NCBI RefSeq assembly: GCF_037991315.1
Contig: NZ_CP150300.1
Location: 5,084,001 to 5,148,000, forward strand
DNA: 64,000 nucleotides
From: Paenibacillus sp. FSL H8-0079
GTDB lineage: Bacteria > Bacillota > Bacilli > Paenibacillales > Paenibacillaceae
Direction: 5' to 3'
The notes under the pieces were generated by a model. The model was given only the letters and a program-made list of their open reading frames with translations, did no database searches and was not told the origin of the DNA. Within the stretch, counting starts at the first letter, position 1. Each line of letters opens with the position of its first letter. The translations under genes were made by a program, and so were the position numbers. Below, piece by piece: positions 17,164 to 26,511 of this stretch.

Positions 17164-17385
17164 TCTATTGATTGTAGAAATATGACGACGGTTGTGATAG
17201 ACTCAATAGAAAAACCGGGTGTTCACGGGTTTAAAGCAGCAAAGAATTTCACAAACTACGGGGAGCTCGACACCGGCTTGCCGGTCCTTTTTTTTAGAGT
17301 ACGGATGAAATTAAACGACAGATGCACTGCCATTTACTTTTCCATTCATGTTGCTCAATATTATATATTTGGGGGGAAATACACC
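17164..17385 (+). promoter_or_regulatory. ilvD leader with internal intrinsic terminator
   Basis: This 222-base leader contains two hairpins. At 17213-17235 AAACC and GGTTT enclose a GTG-TT-CAC stem. At 17272-17285 ACCGG-CTTG-CCGGT is followed by CC and a run of eight Ts (17288-17295), a classic intrinsic terminator about 90 bases before the ilvD start. There is no T-box sequence (AGGGTGGNACC) and no match I recognise to a known riboswitch, including the ppGpp-binding ykkC type found before branched-chain genes. It may be an attenuator of unknown signal or simply a second terminator for the upstream unit. Confidence 0.5.
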
Positions 17386-19071
17386 ATGTCAGCCAAGAAG
17401 ATGCGTTCCGATATGATCAAAAAAGGTTTTGACCGTGCACCACATCGGAGTTTGCTCCGCGCAGCGGGCGTTAAAGAAGAGGATTTCGGCAAGCCGTTTA
17501 TTGCCGTATGTAACTCATACATCGATATCGTGCCCGGCCACGTCCACCTTCAGGAATTCGGTAAAATTGTAAAGGATGCTATTCGTGAAGCCGGTGGCGT
17601 TCCATTCGAATTCAACACCATCGGAGTAGATGATGGTATTGCCATGGGACACATTGGTATGCGTTACTCGCTGCCAAGCCGTGACATTATCGCGGATTCC
17701 GTGGAAACCGTTGTATCTGCACACTGGTTCGACGGCATGGTATGTATCCCGAACTGTGACAAAATCACACCAGGCATGATGATGGGTGCGCTTCGCGTAA
17801 ACATCCCTACCCTGTTCGTAAGTGGTGGACCGATGAAAGCCGGTCGTGACAGTAATGGTAAAGCACTTTCTCTGACTTCCGTATTTGAAGGCGTGGGTGC
17901 TTACCAAGCAGGTAAGATCGATGATAAGAGCTTGCTTGAACTTGAACAGTTCGGCTGTCCAACATGTGGATCATGTTCCGGTATGTTTACTGCAAACTCC
18001 ATGAACTGTCTGGCTGAAGCGATGGGACTGGCTATGCCAGGTAATGGAACGATCCTTGCCGTTGCTCCTGAGCGTCGTGAGTTTGTTAAACAATCTGCTA
18101 CCCAATTGATGGAACTCATCAAAATGGACTTGAAACCACGTGATATCGTTACTGTAGAAGCGATCGATAACGCGTTTGCACTGGATATGGCGATGGGCGG
18201 ATCTACCAATACGGTACTGCACACGCTGGCACTGGCTCATGAAGCAGGCATCGAGTATCCAATCGAGCGTATCAATGAAGTAGCTAACCGCGTTCCGCAT
18301 CTGGCGAAGCTTGCTCCTGCTTCCGATCTTCACATCGAAGATGTTCACAATGCAGGCGGCGTAAGCGCAGTGCTGAACGAATTGCTCAAAAAACCAGGCG
18401 CAATTCATGGTGACTGTATTACAGTAACAGGTAAAACTATCCGTGAAAACGTAGAAGGAAAAGAAATTCAGGATACCAACGTTATCCACCACCTGGATAA
18501 CCCGCATTCCGAAAAAGGCGGCTTGGCTGTATTGTTTGGTAACCTTGCACCACAAGGAGCGATCATCAAAGTTGGTGCAGTTGATGCTTCAGTTGGCGGA
18601 TACCACAAAGGTCCTGCCATCTGCTTTGACTCCCAGGAGCAAGCGCTCGAAGGTATTGCTAACGGCAAAGTAAAAGAAGGACATGTTGTTGTTATCCGTT
18701 ATGAAGGACCAAAAGGCGGACCAGGTATGCCTGAGATGCTGGCTCCTACTTCCCAGATCGTAGGTATGGGGTTGGGTGCCAAAGTTGGTCTGATCACCGA
18801 TGGACGCTTCTCTGGCGCATCCCGCGGAATCAGTATCGGTCATATCTCTCCGGAAGCAGCTGAAGGTGGTCCAATCGCCTTTGTTGAAGAAGGAGACATC
18901 ATTGAACTGGATCTGAACAACCGTATCATCGAATTGCACATCAGTGACGAAGAGTTTGAACGTCGTCGCGCAGGTTGGAAAGGCTTTGAACCAAAAGTAA
19001 AAACTGGTTACCTGGCTCGTTATTCCAAACTGGTTACGAATGCAAGCAATGGCGGAGTACTCAGTATCTAA
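17386..19071 (+). CDS. ilvD: Dihydroxy-acid dehydratase
   Basis: IlvD dehydrates 2,3-dihydroxy-isovalerate and 2,3-dihydroxy-3-methylvalerate to the keto-acid precursors of valine, leucine and isoleucine. The 561-residue protein has the Fe-S cysteines in [13 protein letters not shown] near residue 45, [15 protein letters not shown] near 120 and [11 protein letters not shown] near 190, plus the C-terminal [19 protein letters not shown] near 475. The start is ATG 17386, eight bases after GGGGGGAAA; the frame is open further upstream but crosses the terminator-bearing leader. It stands alone, without other ilv or leu genes nearby. Confidence 0.95.
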   Translation: MSAKKMRSDMIKKGFDRAPHRSLLRAAGVKEEDFGKPFIAVCNSYIDIVPGHVHLQEFGKIVKDAIREAGGVPFEFNTIGVDDGIAMGHIGMRYSLPSRDIIADSVETVVSAHWFDGMVCIPNCDKITPGMMMGALRVNIPTLFVSGGPMKAGRDSNGKALSLTSVFEGVGAYQAGKIDDKSLLELEQFGCPTCGSCSGMFTANSMNCLAEAMGLAMPGNGTILAVAPERREFVKQSATQLMELIKMDLKPRDIVTVEAIDNAFALDMAMGGSTNTVLHTLALAHEAGIEYPIERINEVANRVPHLAKLAPASDLHIEDVHNAGGVSAVLNELLKKPGAIHGDCITVTGKTIRENVEGKEIQDTNVIHHLDNPHSEKGGLAVLFGNLAPQGAIIKVGAVDASVGGYHKGPAICFDSQEQALEGIANGKVKEGHVVVIRYEGPKGGPGMPEMLAPTSQIVGMGLGAKVGLITDGRFSGASRGISIGHISPEAAEGGPIAFVEEGDIIELDLNNRIIELHISDEEFERRRAGWKGFEPKVKTGYLARYSKLVTNASNGGVLSI

Positions 19072-19084
19072 TTCATGTTAAATA

Positions 19085-19125
19085 AAGGGTTGCTCTTCTG
19101 CCAAATCTGGCGAAGAGCAACCCTT
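19085..19125 (+). terminator. Intrinsic terminator of ilvD
   Basis: A long, nearly perfect stem (AAGGGTTGCTCTTC with GAAGAGCAACCCTT, plus GCCA/TGGC at the tip) is followed by TTCTTTT, immediately after the ilvD stop codon. Confidence 0.92.
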
Positions 19126-19140
19126 TTCTTTTACGCTAAT

Positions 19141-19303
19141 TAGGACGTGTCTGAAAACTCGCTGAAGTGCATCTTTTACCGCCTTTTCGCCCCCTGCTGC
19201 GTCACTTTCCCTTGACGTGCCCCGGCACGCCTGCGGAAAACTTCCTGGCTTGGAACGAAAATTCGGCAAAATCTGCCTCTTAGGAGTTTTCAGACACGCC
19301 CTA
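19141..19303. repeat. 163-bp imperfect palindromic element (MITE-like)
   Basis: The 20-bp ends TAGGACGTGTCTGAAAACTC (19141-19160) and the complement of TAGGGCGTGTCTGAAAACTC (19284-19303) differ at one position. The two arms align over their whole length with many mismatches and meet at a central CGTGCC-CC-GGCACG hairpin (19216-19229). It has no coding capacity. Its right end supplies the TAG stop codon of the adjacent deacetylase gene (19301-19303). This looks like a non-autonomous mobile element with no transposase here; genomic copies would settle it. Confidence 0.7.
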
Positions 19304-20704
19304 GTTCCGCTCTGGAAGTATCTCTTGTTCGATCACAAGCGATCCAACTCTATCCTCTTCTACTGTTGCTGCCACCTGCGTTGTGTGCTGACCATATCGT
19401 TCCAACAGCAGGTCCAGTGGCATGGCTATCATCTTGGGTACCAATTGTTCTGTACGCTGTTTCAGACGTTTGGTTCCTGCCGGATGAATCACACTTAACA
19501 GCAGCTTCAGGTATATTTTAGATGCAGCACTGAACGGTCCAGGGGGCAAGTCTTGTATGGTAAAGCCGAACTTTTCCGGACCTCTGTTAATCATGCTCAC
19601 ACCGTATACGGCCTTCGCAGAACGTAAATCAGGTTCAAGTGCTATCATGCGCGCCAGATCCGGCAATTGTTGTTCCATCGTGCGGATCATGCGAATAGCC
19701 AAGTGCATACTGGAACGCGAAGTCACCCCAAGTTCGAACAACTTCTGATTGTCAAAATGTAATTCAATCACCGGATCTCCGTTTTGAATGACATGGCCGT
19801 CATTCATCTCCACCCGCGCACCATGATATACACGGGATCTGAAATGCAGCATCGGGTCCTCTGGCGAAGCCGTCCGCAGATGATATACCCAGTGGAACAA
19901 CCTCTCCCAACCCAGCCATAAGGCAACAACGATTCGTTTCCATAGCTTCAACGGTGTCTGTAATTGAGTCTTGTTCTTAGATTCGCTCACTGTAATACCT
20001 CCCATCAACGTATCAACGCGTACACTTTGCAGCCCAAGCCGTTCAGCTTCCTGCAAGACGACTTCCAGCGCCTGAAGCATCTGCTCCGGCGCGTGTGCAT
20101 CAGCACCGAGGGTGGTTCCTCGATCATGCAGCAGCATAACCTCCCCACCTCTTAGTTCCTTCAGCATCCGTTCGGTCAATCTCTGGGCACCTACTCGGCT
20201 TCTCCAGTCTTCAAACATGGAAGACCACAGTACGATTTTACGTTCTTTCTTGCTGAAAAAATCAAACAGATTCATAATCCCCCAAGGTGGACGATAATAA
20301 CAAGTCTTCTCTCCAGTTACTTCATGAATAATCTGACCCGTTCGCAGAATCTGATTTCGAACGGTACGTGGCCGCATGAGCCAATTCGTTTTGTGAATAT
20401 AGTTATGAATACCAATAAGATGGCCTTCCTCATGTATGCGCTGAATGAGTTCCGGATGTCTCGCAGCATGTTCTCCAACGACAAAAAATGTTGCTTTTGC
20501 TTGATGCTGATGCAGCAGATCGAGCAGCCTCGGCGTATAGTGTGGATCTGGCCCATCGTCAAACGTTAAGGCAAATTGTGTGTCACTTCTTCCCCGTCTG
20601 AATACACGAAAACCGAAAAGCCTGCTAATCAAACTTGGAATAAAGGCGTAAAAAGATGAAAGATACAATAACCACAGTAGAATACTCTGAAGTATCGATG
20701 TCAT
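19301..20704 (-). CDS. Polysaccharide deacetylase with YkoP-type C-terminal domain
   Basis: This 467-residue protein has an N-terminal membrane helix (residues 5-25), then a NodB-homology domain: ALTFDDGPDPHYTP near 45 (catalytic Asp pair), GHLIGIHNYIH near 95 (metal His), YYRPPWG near 137 and EVMLLHDRG near 185. Such enzymes remove acetyl groups from chitin, peptidoglycan or related glycans outside the cell. The C-terminal 210 residues (from about LWKRIVVALWLGWERLFHW) resemble the YkoP-like domain of Bacilli, which has no known function. The stop codon lies in the end of the repeat element at 19141-19303, so the last residues may have been altered by its insertion. Confidence 0.85.
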   Translation of the reverse strand: MTSILQSILLWLLYLSSFYAFIPSLISRLFGFRVFRRGRSDTQFALTFDDGPDPHYTPRLLDLLHQHQAKATFFVVGEHAARHPELIQRIHEEGHLIGIHNYIHKTNWLMRPRTVRNQILRTGQIIHEVTGEKTCYYRPPWGIMNLFDFFSKKERKIVLWSSMFEDWRSRVGAQRLTERMLKELRGGEVMLLHDRGTTLGADAHAPEQMLQALEVVLQEAERLGLQSVRVDTLMGGITVSESKNKTQLQTPLKLWKRIVVALWLGWERLFHWVYHLRTASPEDPMLHFRSRVYHGARVEMNDGHVIQNGDPVIELHFDNQKLFELGVTSRSSMHLAIRMIRTMEQQLPDLARMIALEPDLRSAKAVYGVSMINRGPEKFGFTIQDLPPGPFSAASKIYLKLLLSVIHPAGTKRLKQRTEQLVPKMIAMPLDLLLERYGQHTTQVAATVEEDRVGSLVIEQEILPERN

Positions 20705-20878
20705 GTTGCTAGCTCCCCACTTCTCCTGCTGAATTACGGTGCGCTATGGCACTATCTAAAATAAACCGCCTTTAATTTTATCATAGTTCAGACTTTTCTT
20801 GAATCCTGTTTTCCCAAAAAGATAGCTATCGTGTACAATAAATACAATATAATTATTGCCATCAAAGGAGCCATGTCC

Positions 20879-22075
20879 ATGCTACCGCTTTACAAAAAAT
20901 ACGGGCGAACCGTCTTTGACATCGCATTGCTCGTATTAACCGTGTATGTGATCATGTACGGTTTTAGTCAATTATACCAAGTGGCTGCACCCGTCTTTCT
21001 ATCATTCATCGTGTATTGGATGATTGAGCCACTGGCCAAATTTTTACATCGCAAAGGATTACCCAAGACGCTTGGAGCCGCCATCTCCGTCTTGTTGTTT
21101 CTTGCATTAATTGTCGCTGCCTTTTTTGGTGTGGGTTTGATTATCATTTCACAAATTTCCAATCTTCAAGATAATTTTCCCGTATATATTGAAATGATAC
21201 AGCGTGAATTCACCAATCTGGTTCTATTTATGCAGGACAAGTCCGATGCTCTACCTGATGGGATTATGGAAAAAGCGAACGAATATTTTGCAACACTGAC
21301 CGGTTTCCTGTCCAAATGGGTAACTAGCGGAGCACAGTTCGTCGTCGGCTTCCTCAGTTCATTCTCTTCGTTTATTACGAACTTCGGAATAGCGATTATT
21401 CTGGCATTCTTTCTCAGTATCGAGATCGAATCCTGGCGCAAGTTCGCCCGTGCGAAAACGCCTAAAACCTTGAAATTAGCTATTGAATTCATGCGTAATC
21501 ATGTGTTCAAAACGATCCGCTCGTATTTGAAGGCACAGATGATCATGATGCTAATTACGTTCGTATTGATTTATGCAGGTTTGTTGATTTTGGGAACCTC
21601 TAACGCCTTTACCATTGCAGCCATCTGTGCAGTCTTCGATCTGGTGCCACTGCTTGGTGTTCCTGTTGTATTCATTCCATGGATCGTCTACTTGTTCATT
21701 ATAGGCAATAGTAGCCTGGCGATCGGCCTGATTGTCATTCTGGCAGTAACGATGCTGACACGACAATTGCTGGAACCGAAAATCTCAGGTAACTCGATCG
21801 GTGTATCTTCGGCGTACTTGATGCTTTCGTTTATGCTGATCTCCCTTTCAATCTTCGGCCTTGCTGGTGTAGTGTTATCTCCAGTGCTCCTGATCCTTCT
21901 AAAAGAACTGTTACAACAAGGGTACCTGCAAAAGTGGATTCACCTGCCAAAAGATGAATTTGAATCCTCTCCATTGGTCATGGACCCACCCGTTAACAAG
22001 GCCTCAGCGAATTCTGCCGAATCTACTGTACAACGTCCCGTTCCTGCGAAGGATCATGAGGACTCCGCCAAATAG
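20879..22075 (+). CDS. AI-2E family transporter (PerM/YueF type)
   Basis: The 398-residue membrane protein has the family layout: paired N-terminal helices (DIALLVLTVYVIMYGF and APVFLSFIVYWMIEPLAKFL), a long middle loop (residues about 100-150), and C-terminal helices with VFDLVPLLGVPVVFIPW near 265 and the PKISGNSIGVSSAYL motif near 300. Named for E. coli TqsA, but most members carry other substrates or ions. The start is ATG 20879, eight bases after AAAGGAG; the in-frame ATG at 20873 is too close to that site. Its last 22 bases overlap the convergent penicillin-binding protein gene. Confidence 0.82.
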   Translation: MLPLYKKYGRTVFDIALLVLTVYVIMYGFSQLYQVAAPVFLSFIVYWMIEPLAKFLHRKGLPKTLGAAISVLLFLALIVAAFFGVGLIIISQISNLQDNFPVYIEMIQREFTNLVLFMQDKSDALPDGIMEKANEYFATLTGFLSKWVTSGAQFVVGFLSSFSSFITNFGIAIILAFFLSIEIESWRKFARAKTPKTLKLAIEFMRNHVFKTIRSYLKAQMIMMLITFVLIYAGLLILGTSNAFTIAAICAVFDLVPLLGVPVVFIPWIVYLFIIGNSSLAIGLIVILAVTMLTRQLLEPKISGNSIGVSSAYLMLSFMLISLSIFGLAGVVLSPVLLILLKELLQQGYLQKWIHLPKDEFESSPLVMDPPVNKASANSAESTVQRPVPAKDHEDSAK

Positions 22076-23865
22076 TCCATCACCTTCCTGAAGAGAGCTG
22101 TCGCCTGATGATGGCTGTCTGGAGAGACATTCTGGACAAGAACAGCTACGGCGTATTTGGGTTGTTCTATCGGTCCATAACCAATGAACCATTGATGATT
22201 GAGCTCCTCCCCATTTTTTTGTACTTGAGCTGTACCTGATTTCCCTGCAACATGCCATCGTGCATGCTGCAGGGATTTTCCTGTTCCCTCACGGACGACC
22301 TTATTCATCCAGGATAGTAGTTTATGCGCTGTTGCGGGAGCAATCTGTCCTGCTGCTGAAGGTGAATCATGCAAGGGCATCTCCAGCATGGTGCCACCAT
22401 CCGCATATCGGATGCGCTTAACGAGACGTGGGGCACTAACCTTTCCATCATGTAACAGTGTAACGATTAGATTGGCAGCTTGCAGCGGTGTGACCAAGAC
22501 ATCGCGTTGGCCGATTGCTGTCTGTATTTTCGCACCTTCATCAGCAGAAGAAACAGCCTCTGTTCTCACACGCCCGTGATCTTCATGATCAAAGTGCCGT
22601 AAGACGGGCATGCCAGCCATCTGTTTCCCCTCCCAACCAACAGGACGTGCCAGTCCCAGACGATCTGCCGTCTGCTCCAGTTGCTCCATACCAAACCTGC
22701 GCGCCGTTTCCGCGAATACGATGTTACAAGACTCGGCAAACCCTTGCTCCAGATTCAGGTTTCCATGCCCATGCTCCTTCCAGCAGGACAGCCCATATTT
22801 TCCGTATTCACCACCACAATAGAATTCTTCTCCGTTAGAAACCGCATGATATTCCAACGCAGCCGCTGCAGTGACGATTTTGAAAATGGAACCCGGTACG
22901 GCTCCCTGTACTGCACGATTTCCCCAGGCCGATTGCTTGGGGTCCACGTGTTGTGGCTGATAGAAAGGGCGGGAGATCATGGCGCGAACATCTGCGTTAG
23001 CGACATCAAGCACAACAACAGCTCCCTCTTCTAATCCAGATTCTTCTGTCAGCTGCTCCAGCCCACGCTGCAACTCGGCATCCACAGTGGTTTCCACACG
23101 TAAAGGATAATGGCTATTGGCTGGTGCAATGACATGCGGCTGAACATCGGGGATAATCTCTCCACCACCCGAGACCATACGTGATACTAGTGTAGGGCCA
23201 ATGCCCATCAACAGGGGTTCAAGCGTTCTCTCCAGTCCAGCTGCCCCTGATTTCATGGCAAAAGGCTGTTTCACTTCATCCTGATGTCCAGGTTTTCCTT
23301 TGGAAGATCCCGGCTGTTCAGCCAGATAACCCATCCACTGCATTCCCGTATACCCCTGAAGATACCTTGTCATCATCGGATATATGCCGGCTTCTTGCAG
23401 ATGCAGAGTACGTAGGCGCTCAACCTGAGATTCGGTCAAATGAACAGGCTGCTGTGCACCTGCTGTCCAAAAATGAGGTGTGCTCTCCTGATTCCATTCC
23501 TTTTTTAATTGATCCAGATCCGTATGTAAAATAGCTGCCAACTGTGTCATCTCGGAGCCTTCCAACACTCCATACTTTCGTACTTTCTCTGATGGACCTG
23601 TCTGTGGAAAAAGAACCAAGCCCCATTGCAGCTTCCCCGTCAACGCCTCGCCTTTGAAATCCGTAAATTGTCCCCGCCCTGGATCAAGCATTACCCCACG
23701 TTCACGTTGCAATACAGACATTTCACGTACCGTTCGGTGAAATCCAGGCATGGTCTGATTCACCTGAACGATCTGAACCCATCCCAATCGCAATATAAGT
23801 AGCCCAAAGACAAGAGTTAGAAGAATACAAGCTATATAAATCCGCCGTTTCGCAAGAAGATGCAT
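22054..23865 (-). CDS. Class B penicillin-binding protein (transpeptidase), PbpI/FtsI-like
   Basis: This 603-residue cell-wall enzyme cross-links peptidoglycan outside the membrane. After a short cytoplasmic end and one helix (residues 9-28) comes a dimerisation-type domain, then the transpeptidase domain with the active-site motif PGSIFKIVTAAAAL (SxxK, near 330), the SCN triad near 375, and KSGTAQV (KTG-type box) near 545. There are no PASTA repeats. B. subtilis pbpI (yrrR) lies in the same neighbourhood near trhP1-trhP2, supporting that assignment. AGGTGAG is six bases before the ATG. Confidence 0.85.
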   Translation of the reverse strand: MHLLAKRRIYIACILLTLVFGLLILRLGWVQIVQVNQTMPGFHRTVREMSVLQRERGVMLDPGRGQFTDFKGEALTGKLQWGLVLFPQTGPSEKVRKYGVLEGSEMTQLAAILHTDLDQLKKEWNQESTPHFWTAGAQQPVHLTESQVERLRTLHLQEAGIYPMMTRYLQGYTGMQWMGYLAEQPGSSKGKPGHQDEVKQPFAMKSGAAGLERTLEPLLMGIGPTLVSRMVSGGGEIIPDVQPHVIAPANSHYPLRVETTVDAELQRGLEQLTEESGLEEGAVVVLDVANADVRAMISRPFYQPQHVDPKQSAWGNRAVQGAVPGSIFKIVTAAAALEYHAVSNGEEFYCGGEYGKYGLSCWKEHGHGNLNLEQGFAESCNIVFAETARRFGMEQLEQTADRLGLARPVGWEGKQMAGMPVLRHFDHEDHGRVRTEAVSSADEGAKIQTAIGQRDVLVTPLQAANLIVTLLHDGKVSAPRLVKRIRYADGGTMLEMPLHDSPSAAGQIAPATAHKLLSWMNKVVREGTGKSLQHARWHVAGKSGTAQVQKNGEELNHQWFIGYGPIEQPKYAVAVLVQNVSPDSHHQATALFRKVMDYLAESS

Positions 23866-23930
23866 CCCAATCTCACCTTTTGTCGTTTTGACATATTATT
23901 GCTGATAAGGCTTGGAATTATCCGGTAAAC

Positions 23931-23964
23931 ATAAAGAAAACCTGTCCCATGTGCGGGACAGGTT
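23931..23964 (-). terminator. Intrinsic terminator of the chemoreceptor gene
   Basis: A 10-bp perfect stem (AACCTGTCCC at 23939-23948 with GGGACAGGTT at 23955-23964) is followed on the minus strand by TTTTCTTT. Confidence 0.88.
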
Positions 23965-23987
23965 CTCCTCATTTCAACCTTGGCTTG

Positions 23988-26276
23988 TTACACCGTAAAG
24001 CGTGACAATGTTTCTTTCAGTTCAGTGGACACGTTCTCCAGTTTGCCAGACAGATTAACCAGCTGGTTACTGATATTTTGCTGTTCACTGCTCAAGGAAG
24101 CTACTTCTTGAGACGTTGCAGAAGATTCTTCAGCTACGGCGCTGACATTGCTCATCGCTTCAGACAACGTACTTTGAGATTTGTTCAAATCTCCAATTGA
24201 ACCTGTCACCATGCCTAGACGTTCTACAAATGCACCCATCTGTTCCTGTACGGAAGCGAAGATGACGTTGGTGTCTTTAACCGCATCCATCTGTTCTTTG
24301 AATAACGGATAGGCTGCAGACAAAGCATCCACTGTCTCATTCATTTCGGTCATGATTTTGTCAGTGATCTCTCCAACCATCTCAATGGATTGTCTGGATT
24401 GAGCCGCAAGCTGACGAACCTCATCAGCTACCACCATGAATCCTCGCCCGGCTGCACCGGCACGTGCTGCTTCAATGGTTGCATTCAGGGAAAGGATATT
24501 GGTCTGTTTCGTTATGTTTTGCAGAACTTCAAGCACTTTCAGGACAGAAGACGTGCTCTCTTTCAGCGAATCAACCTTATTCACCAGTGCACCAATCATT
24601 TCTTCTGTCTTCTGGGTTTTGGTCATTAACTGATTCAGATGTTGTGAGCCTGTGTGACTGGACTTCTCTACATGACGAGCAGAATCGCCCATCTGTTCAT
24701 TGGCAGCAATCACACTCTCCATCTGACGAGAGATATTATCCGTCAATTCATTGCCACGTTCCGCTTCGGTTGCCAGGCTGCCTGCACCACCTGCAATCTC
24801 TTCTGTAGCTACAGCGATTTCAGAAGCAGACACAGCCGTTTTCTTGGATGCACTGCTCAGCTCAGATGCGGTATCCAGTACTTCCTGCGCAGAACGATTG
24901 GTTTGTTCAACCAGCTTCGTGATCTGCTCCATCATCAGATTAAATGCGGATGAGAGCTGGCCAATTTCATCTTTGGAGCTATATGGGGTACGAACTTTAA
25001 GATTACCTTTCGCACCTTCCTGCATCAGATCTTTCAATTTGCCAAGTGGACGAGCAATCATGCGAACCATCCAGATCCCGATCAACACTGCAATACCGGC
25101 ATCAATCAGTGCCATCCACAGTGTAAGAGTCAGAATACCTTTAGCATCCTGAACCAGAACAGAGGTAGGTATCATACCGACCAGTTTCCAATTGGACGTT
25201 TCCATCGTGCTGTATACAGCCAGCATTTCTGTAGGTTTGTCATCCACCGTATACTCCGTATTCGTACTACCTGCTGGTTCGGTTAGTTCTTTGACAAATG
25301 TAAGCTCTGTATCTTGTCCGGTACGATCCGGGATGGAGGATGCAACCACTTTATTATCCGGAGCGATCAGTTGCAGAACAGCTCCTGGTCCCAGGTCAAG
25401 CGATTTCAATTGTTCCTCCAGAACTTCCAGTTTCAGTTCAATTACCAGAACATACGACTGGGTAGTTCCCTGCAGGTTCTTCATTGAACGTGCAATTTTG
25501 AACGTTGGGATCGAACCATCTTCCTTCACTTCTGTTGGAAGCCAGCGATAACCGCCTGCCTCGATTAACTCACTATACCAAGGTTCCTGGCGAATACTGC
25601 CCATGGAGGAACTGTTGCTACCCGTACCCATAATGGACTTCGTATCGTCCGTAGGTACCAGATAAATCGCTTCCATAGATTTATTTGTAAATGCAATATT
25701 GGACAGTTGCTTGTTGATTGAACTTGAATTCACGAATGTATCATACGCAGTCAGATTCTTATCTGACATTTTTTGTAGCAAGGACTGCATTTCCGGATCA
25801 AAGAAAATCTGTGTGGATGTGTCCACAAATCTCTCCAAAATGATGTCCATTTTTTGTTTGGTCTGATCAATCGTCTCCTGATTAGCTCGTGAGGCATTGG
25901 TCTCAATCGTACCCTTGGCTTTCGAATAGGATAATAGACCCAAACTCACTACAAAAATCATAATACCCGCAAAGAAGATCAAGAACAGTTTAACCCCTAC
26001 GGATTTAACCGGATTCGCCTTCTTAATCTGTTCGAAAGAAGACCCCCCAAAGTTTTTCCAATCCCGGTTTTTCAGTTGTTTCTTCACCCAATCAGTCTTG
26101 ATCCAGTCCAGCTTGAGTTTACTGCGATCAATCTTGAACAATCTTTTGCCACTACCTGTCGTTTTGCTTTTGACTACTTTTTCTTTCTTCACTTTCTGAA
26201 CATTCTCAGGCTTAACCTGCTCGTCTTTTGTCACTTGCTCCCCACTGTCTTTCTGCTTCTTTTGAACCAATCCCAT
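23988..26276 (-). CDS. Methyl-accepting chemotaxis protein with extracellular Cache domain
   Basis: The 762-residue receptor has an unusual, lysine-rich cytoplasmic extension of about 90 residues, then a membrane helix (LFLIFFAGIMIFVVSLGLL near 95). A double-Cache-type sensor follows to about residue 375, then a second helix, a HAMP domain (ARPLGKLKDLMQEGAKGNLKVRT) and the coiled-coil signalling region. The signalling tip reads NILSLNATIEAARAGAAGRGFMVVADEVRQLA near 600. It should control CheA in response to an external ligand; the ligand is unknown. It sits between trhP2 and pbpI, where B. subtilis has udk and greA. Confidence 0.92.
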   Translation of the reverse strand: MGLVQKKQKDSGEQVTKDEQVKPENVQKVKKEKVVKSKTTGSGKRLFKIDRSKLKLDWIKTDWVKKQLKNRDWKNFGGSSFEQIKKANPVKSVGVKLFLIFFAGIMIFVVSLGLLSYSKAKGTIETNASRANQETIDQTKQKMDIILERFVDTSTQIFFDPEMQSLLQKMSDKNLTAYDTFVNSSSINKQLSNIAFTNKSMEAIYLVPTDDTKSIMGTGSNSSSMGSIRQEPWYSELIEAGGYRWLPTEVKEDGSIPTFKIARSMKNLQGTTQSYVLVIELKLEVLEEQLKSLDLGPGAVLQLIAPDNKVVASSIPDRTGQDTELTFVKELTEPAGSTNTEYTVDDKPTEMLAVYSTMETSNWKLVGMIPTSVLVQDAKGILTLTLWMALIDAGIAVLIGIWMVRMIARPLGKLKDLMQEGAKGNLKVRTPYSSKDEIGQLSSAFNLMMEQITKLVEQTNRSAQEVLDTASELSSASKKTAVSASEIAVATEEIAGGAGSLATEAERGNELTDNISRQMESVIAANEQMGDSARHVEKSSHTGSQHLNQLMTKTQKTEEMIGALVNKVDSLKESTSSVLKVLEVLQNITKQTNILSLNATIEAARAGAAGRGFMVVADEVRQLAAQSRQSIEMVGEITDKIMTEMNETVDALSAAYPLFKEQMDAVKDTNVIFASVQEQMGAFVERLGMVTGSIGDLNKSQSTLSEAMSNVSAVAEESSATSQEVASLSSEQQNISNQLVNLSGKLENVSTELKETLSRFTV

Positions 26277-26404
26277 TCACCTGCCAGTAATTTACTTGTT
26301 GGATTTTTCTTTCTCTCCCCTATAAATATGTAGTATTCGACAGCTTTCTTCGTTCCCCTTTCACTTCCCAGAAATATTTTACAACTTTATTCCTATTTTT
26401 CTAT

Positions 26405-26440
26405 AAAAAAAAGACCCCCATATGCCGATAAACGGAGGTC
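26405..26440 (-). terminator. Intrinsic terminator of the alaS-side operon
   Basis: GACCCCC (26413-26419) pairs with GGAGGTC (26434-26440, one G-U), followed on the minus strand by eight Ts. It ends transcription after trhP2. Confidence 0.85.
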
Positions 26441-26511
26441 CCAAATGTAAATTCCATAGCACTATTTTGTTAAATCATAATACAATATTGACACATTGTA
26501 GGTATTTGAAC

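Noticed and set aside
17152..17385. N-terminal extension of IlvD through the leader
   Set aside because: The frame is open, but family members begin at [10 protein letters not shown], the ribosome site fits 17386, and the extension runs across a terminator hairpin.
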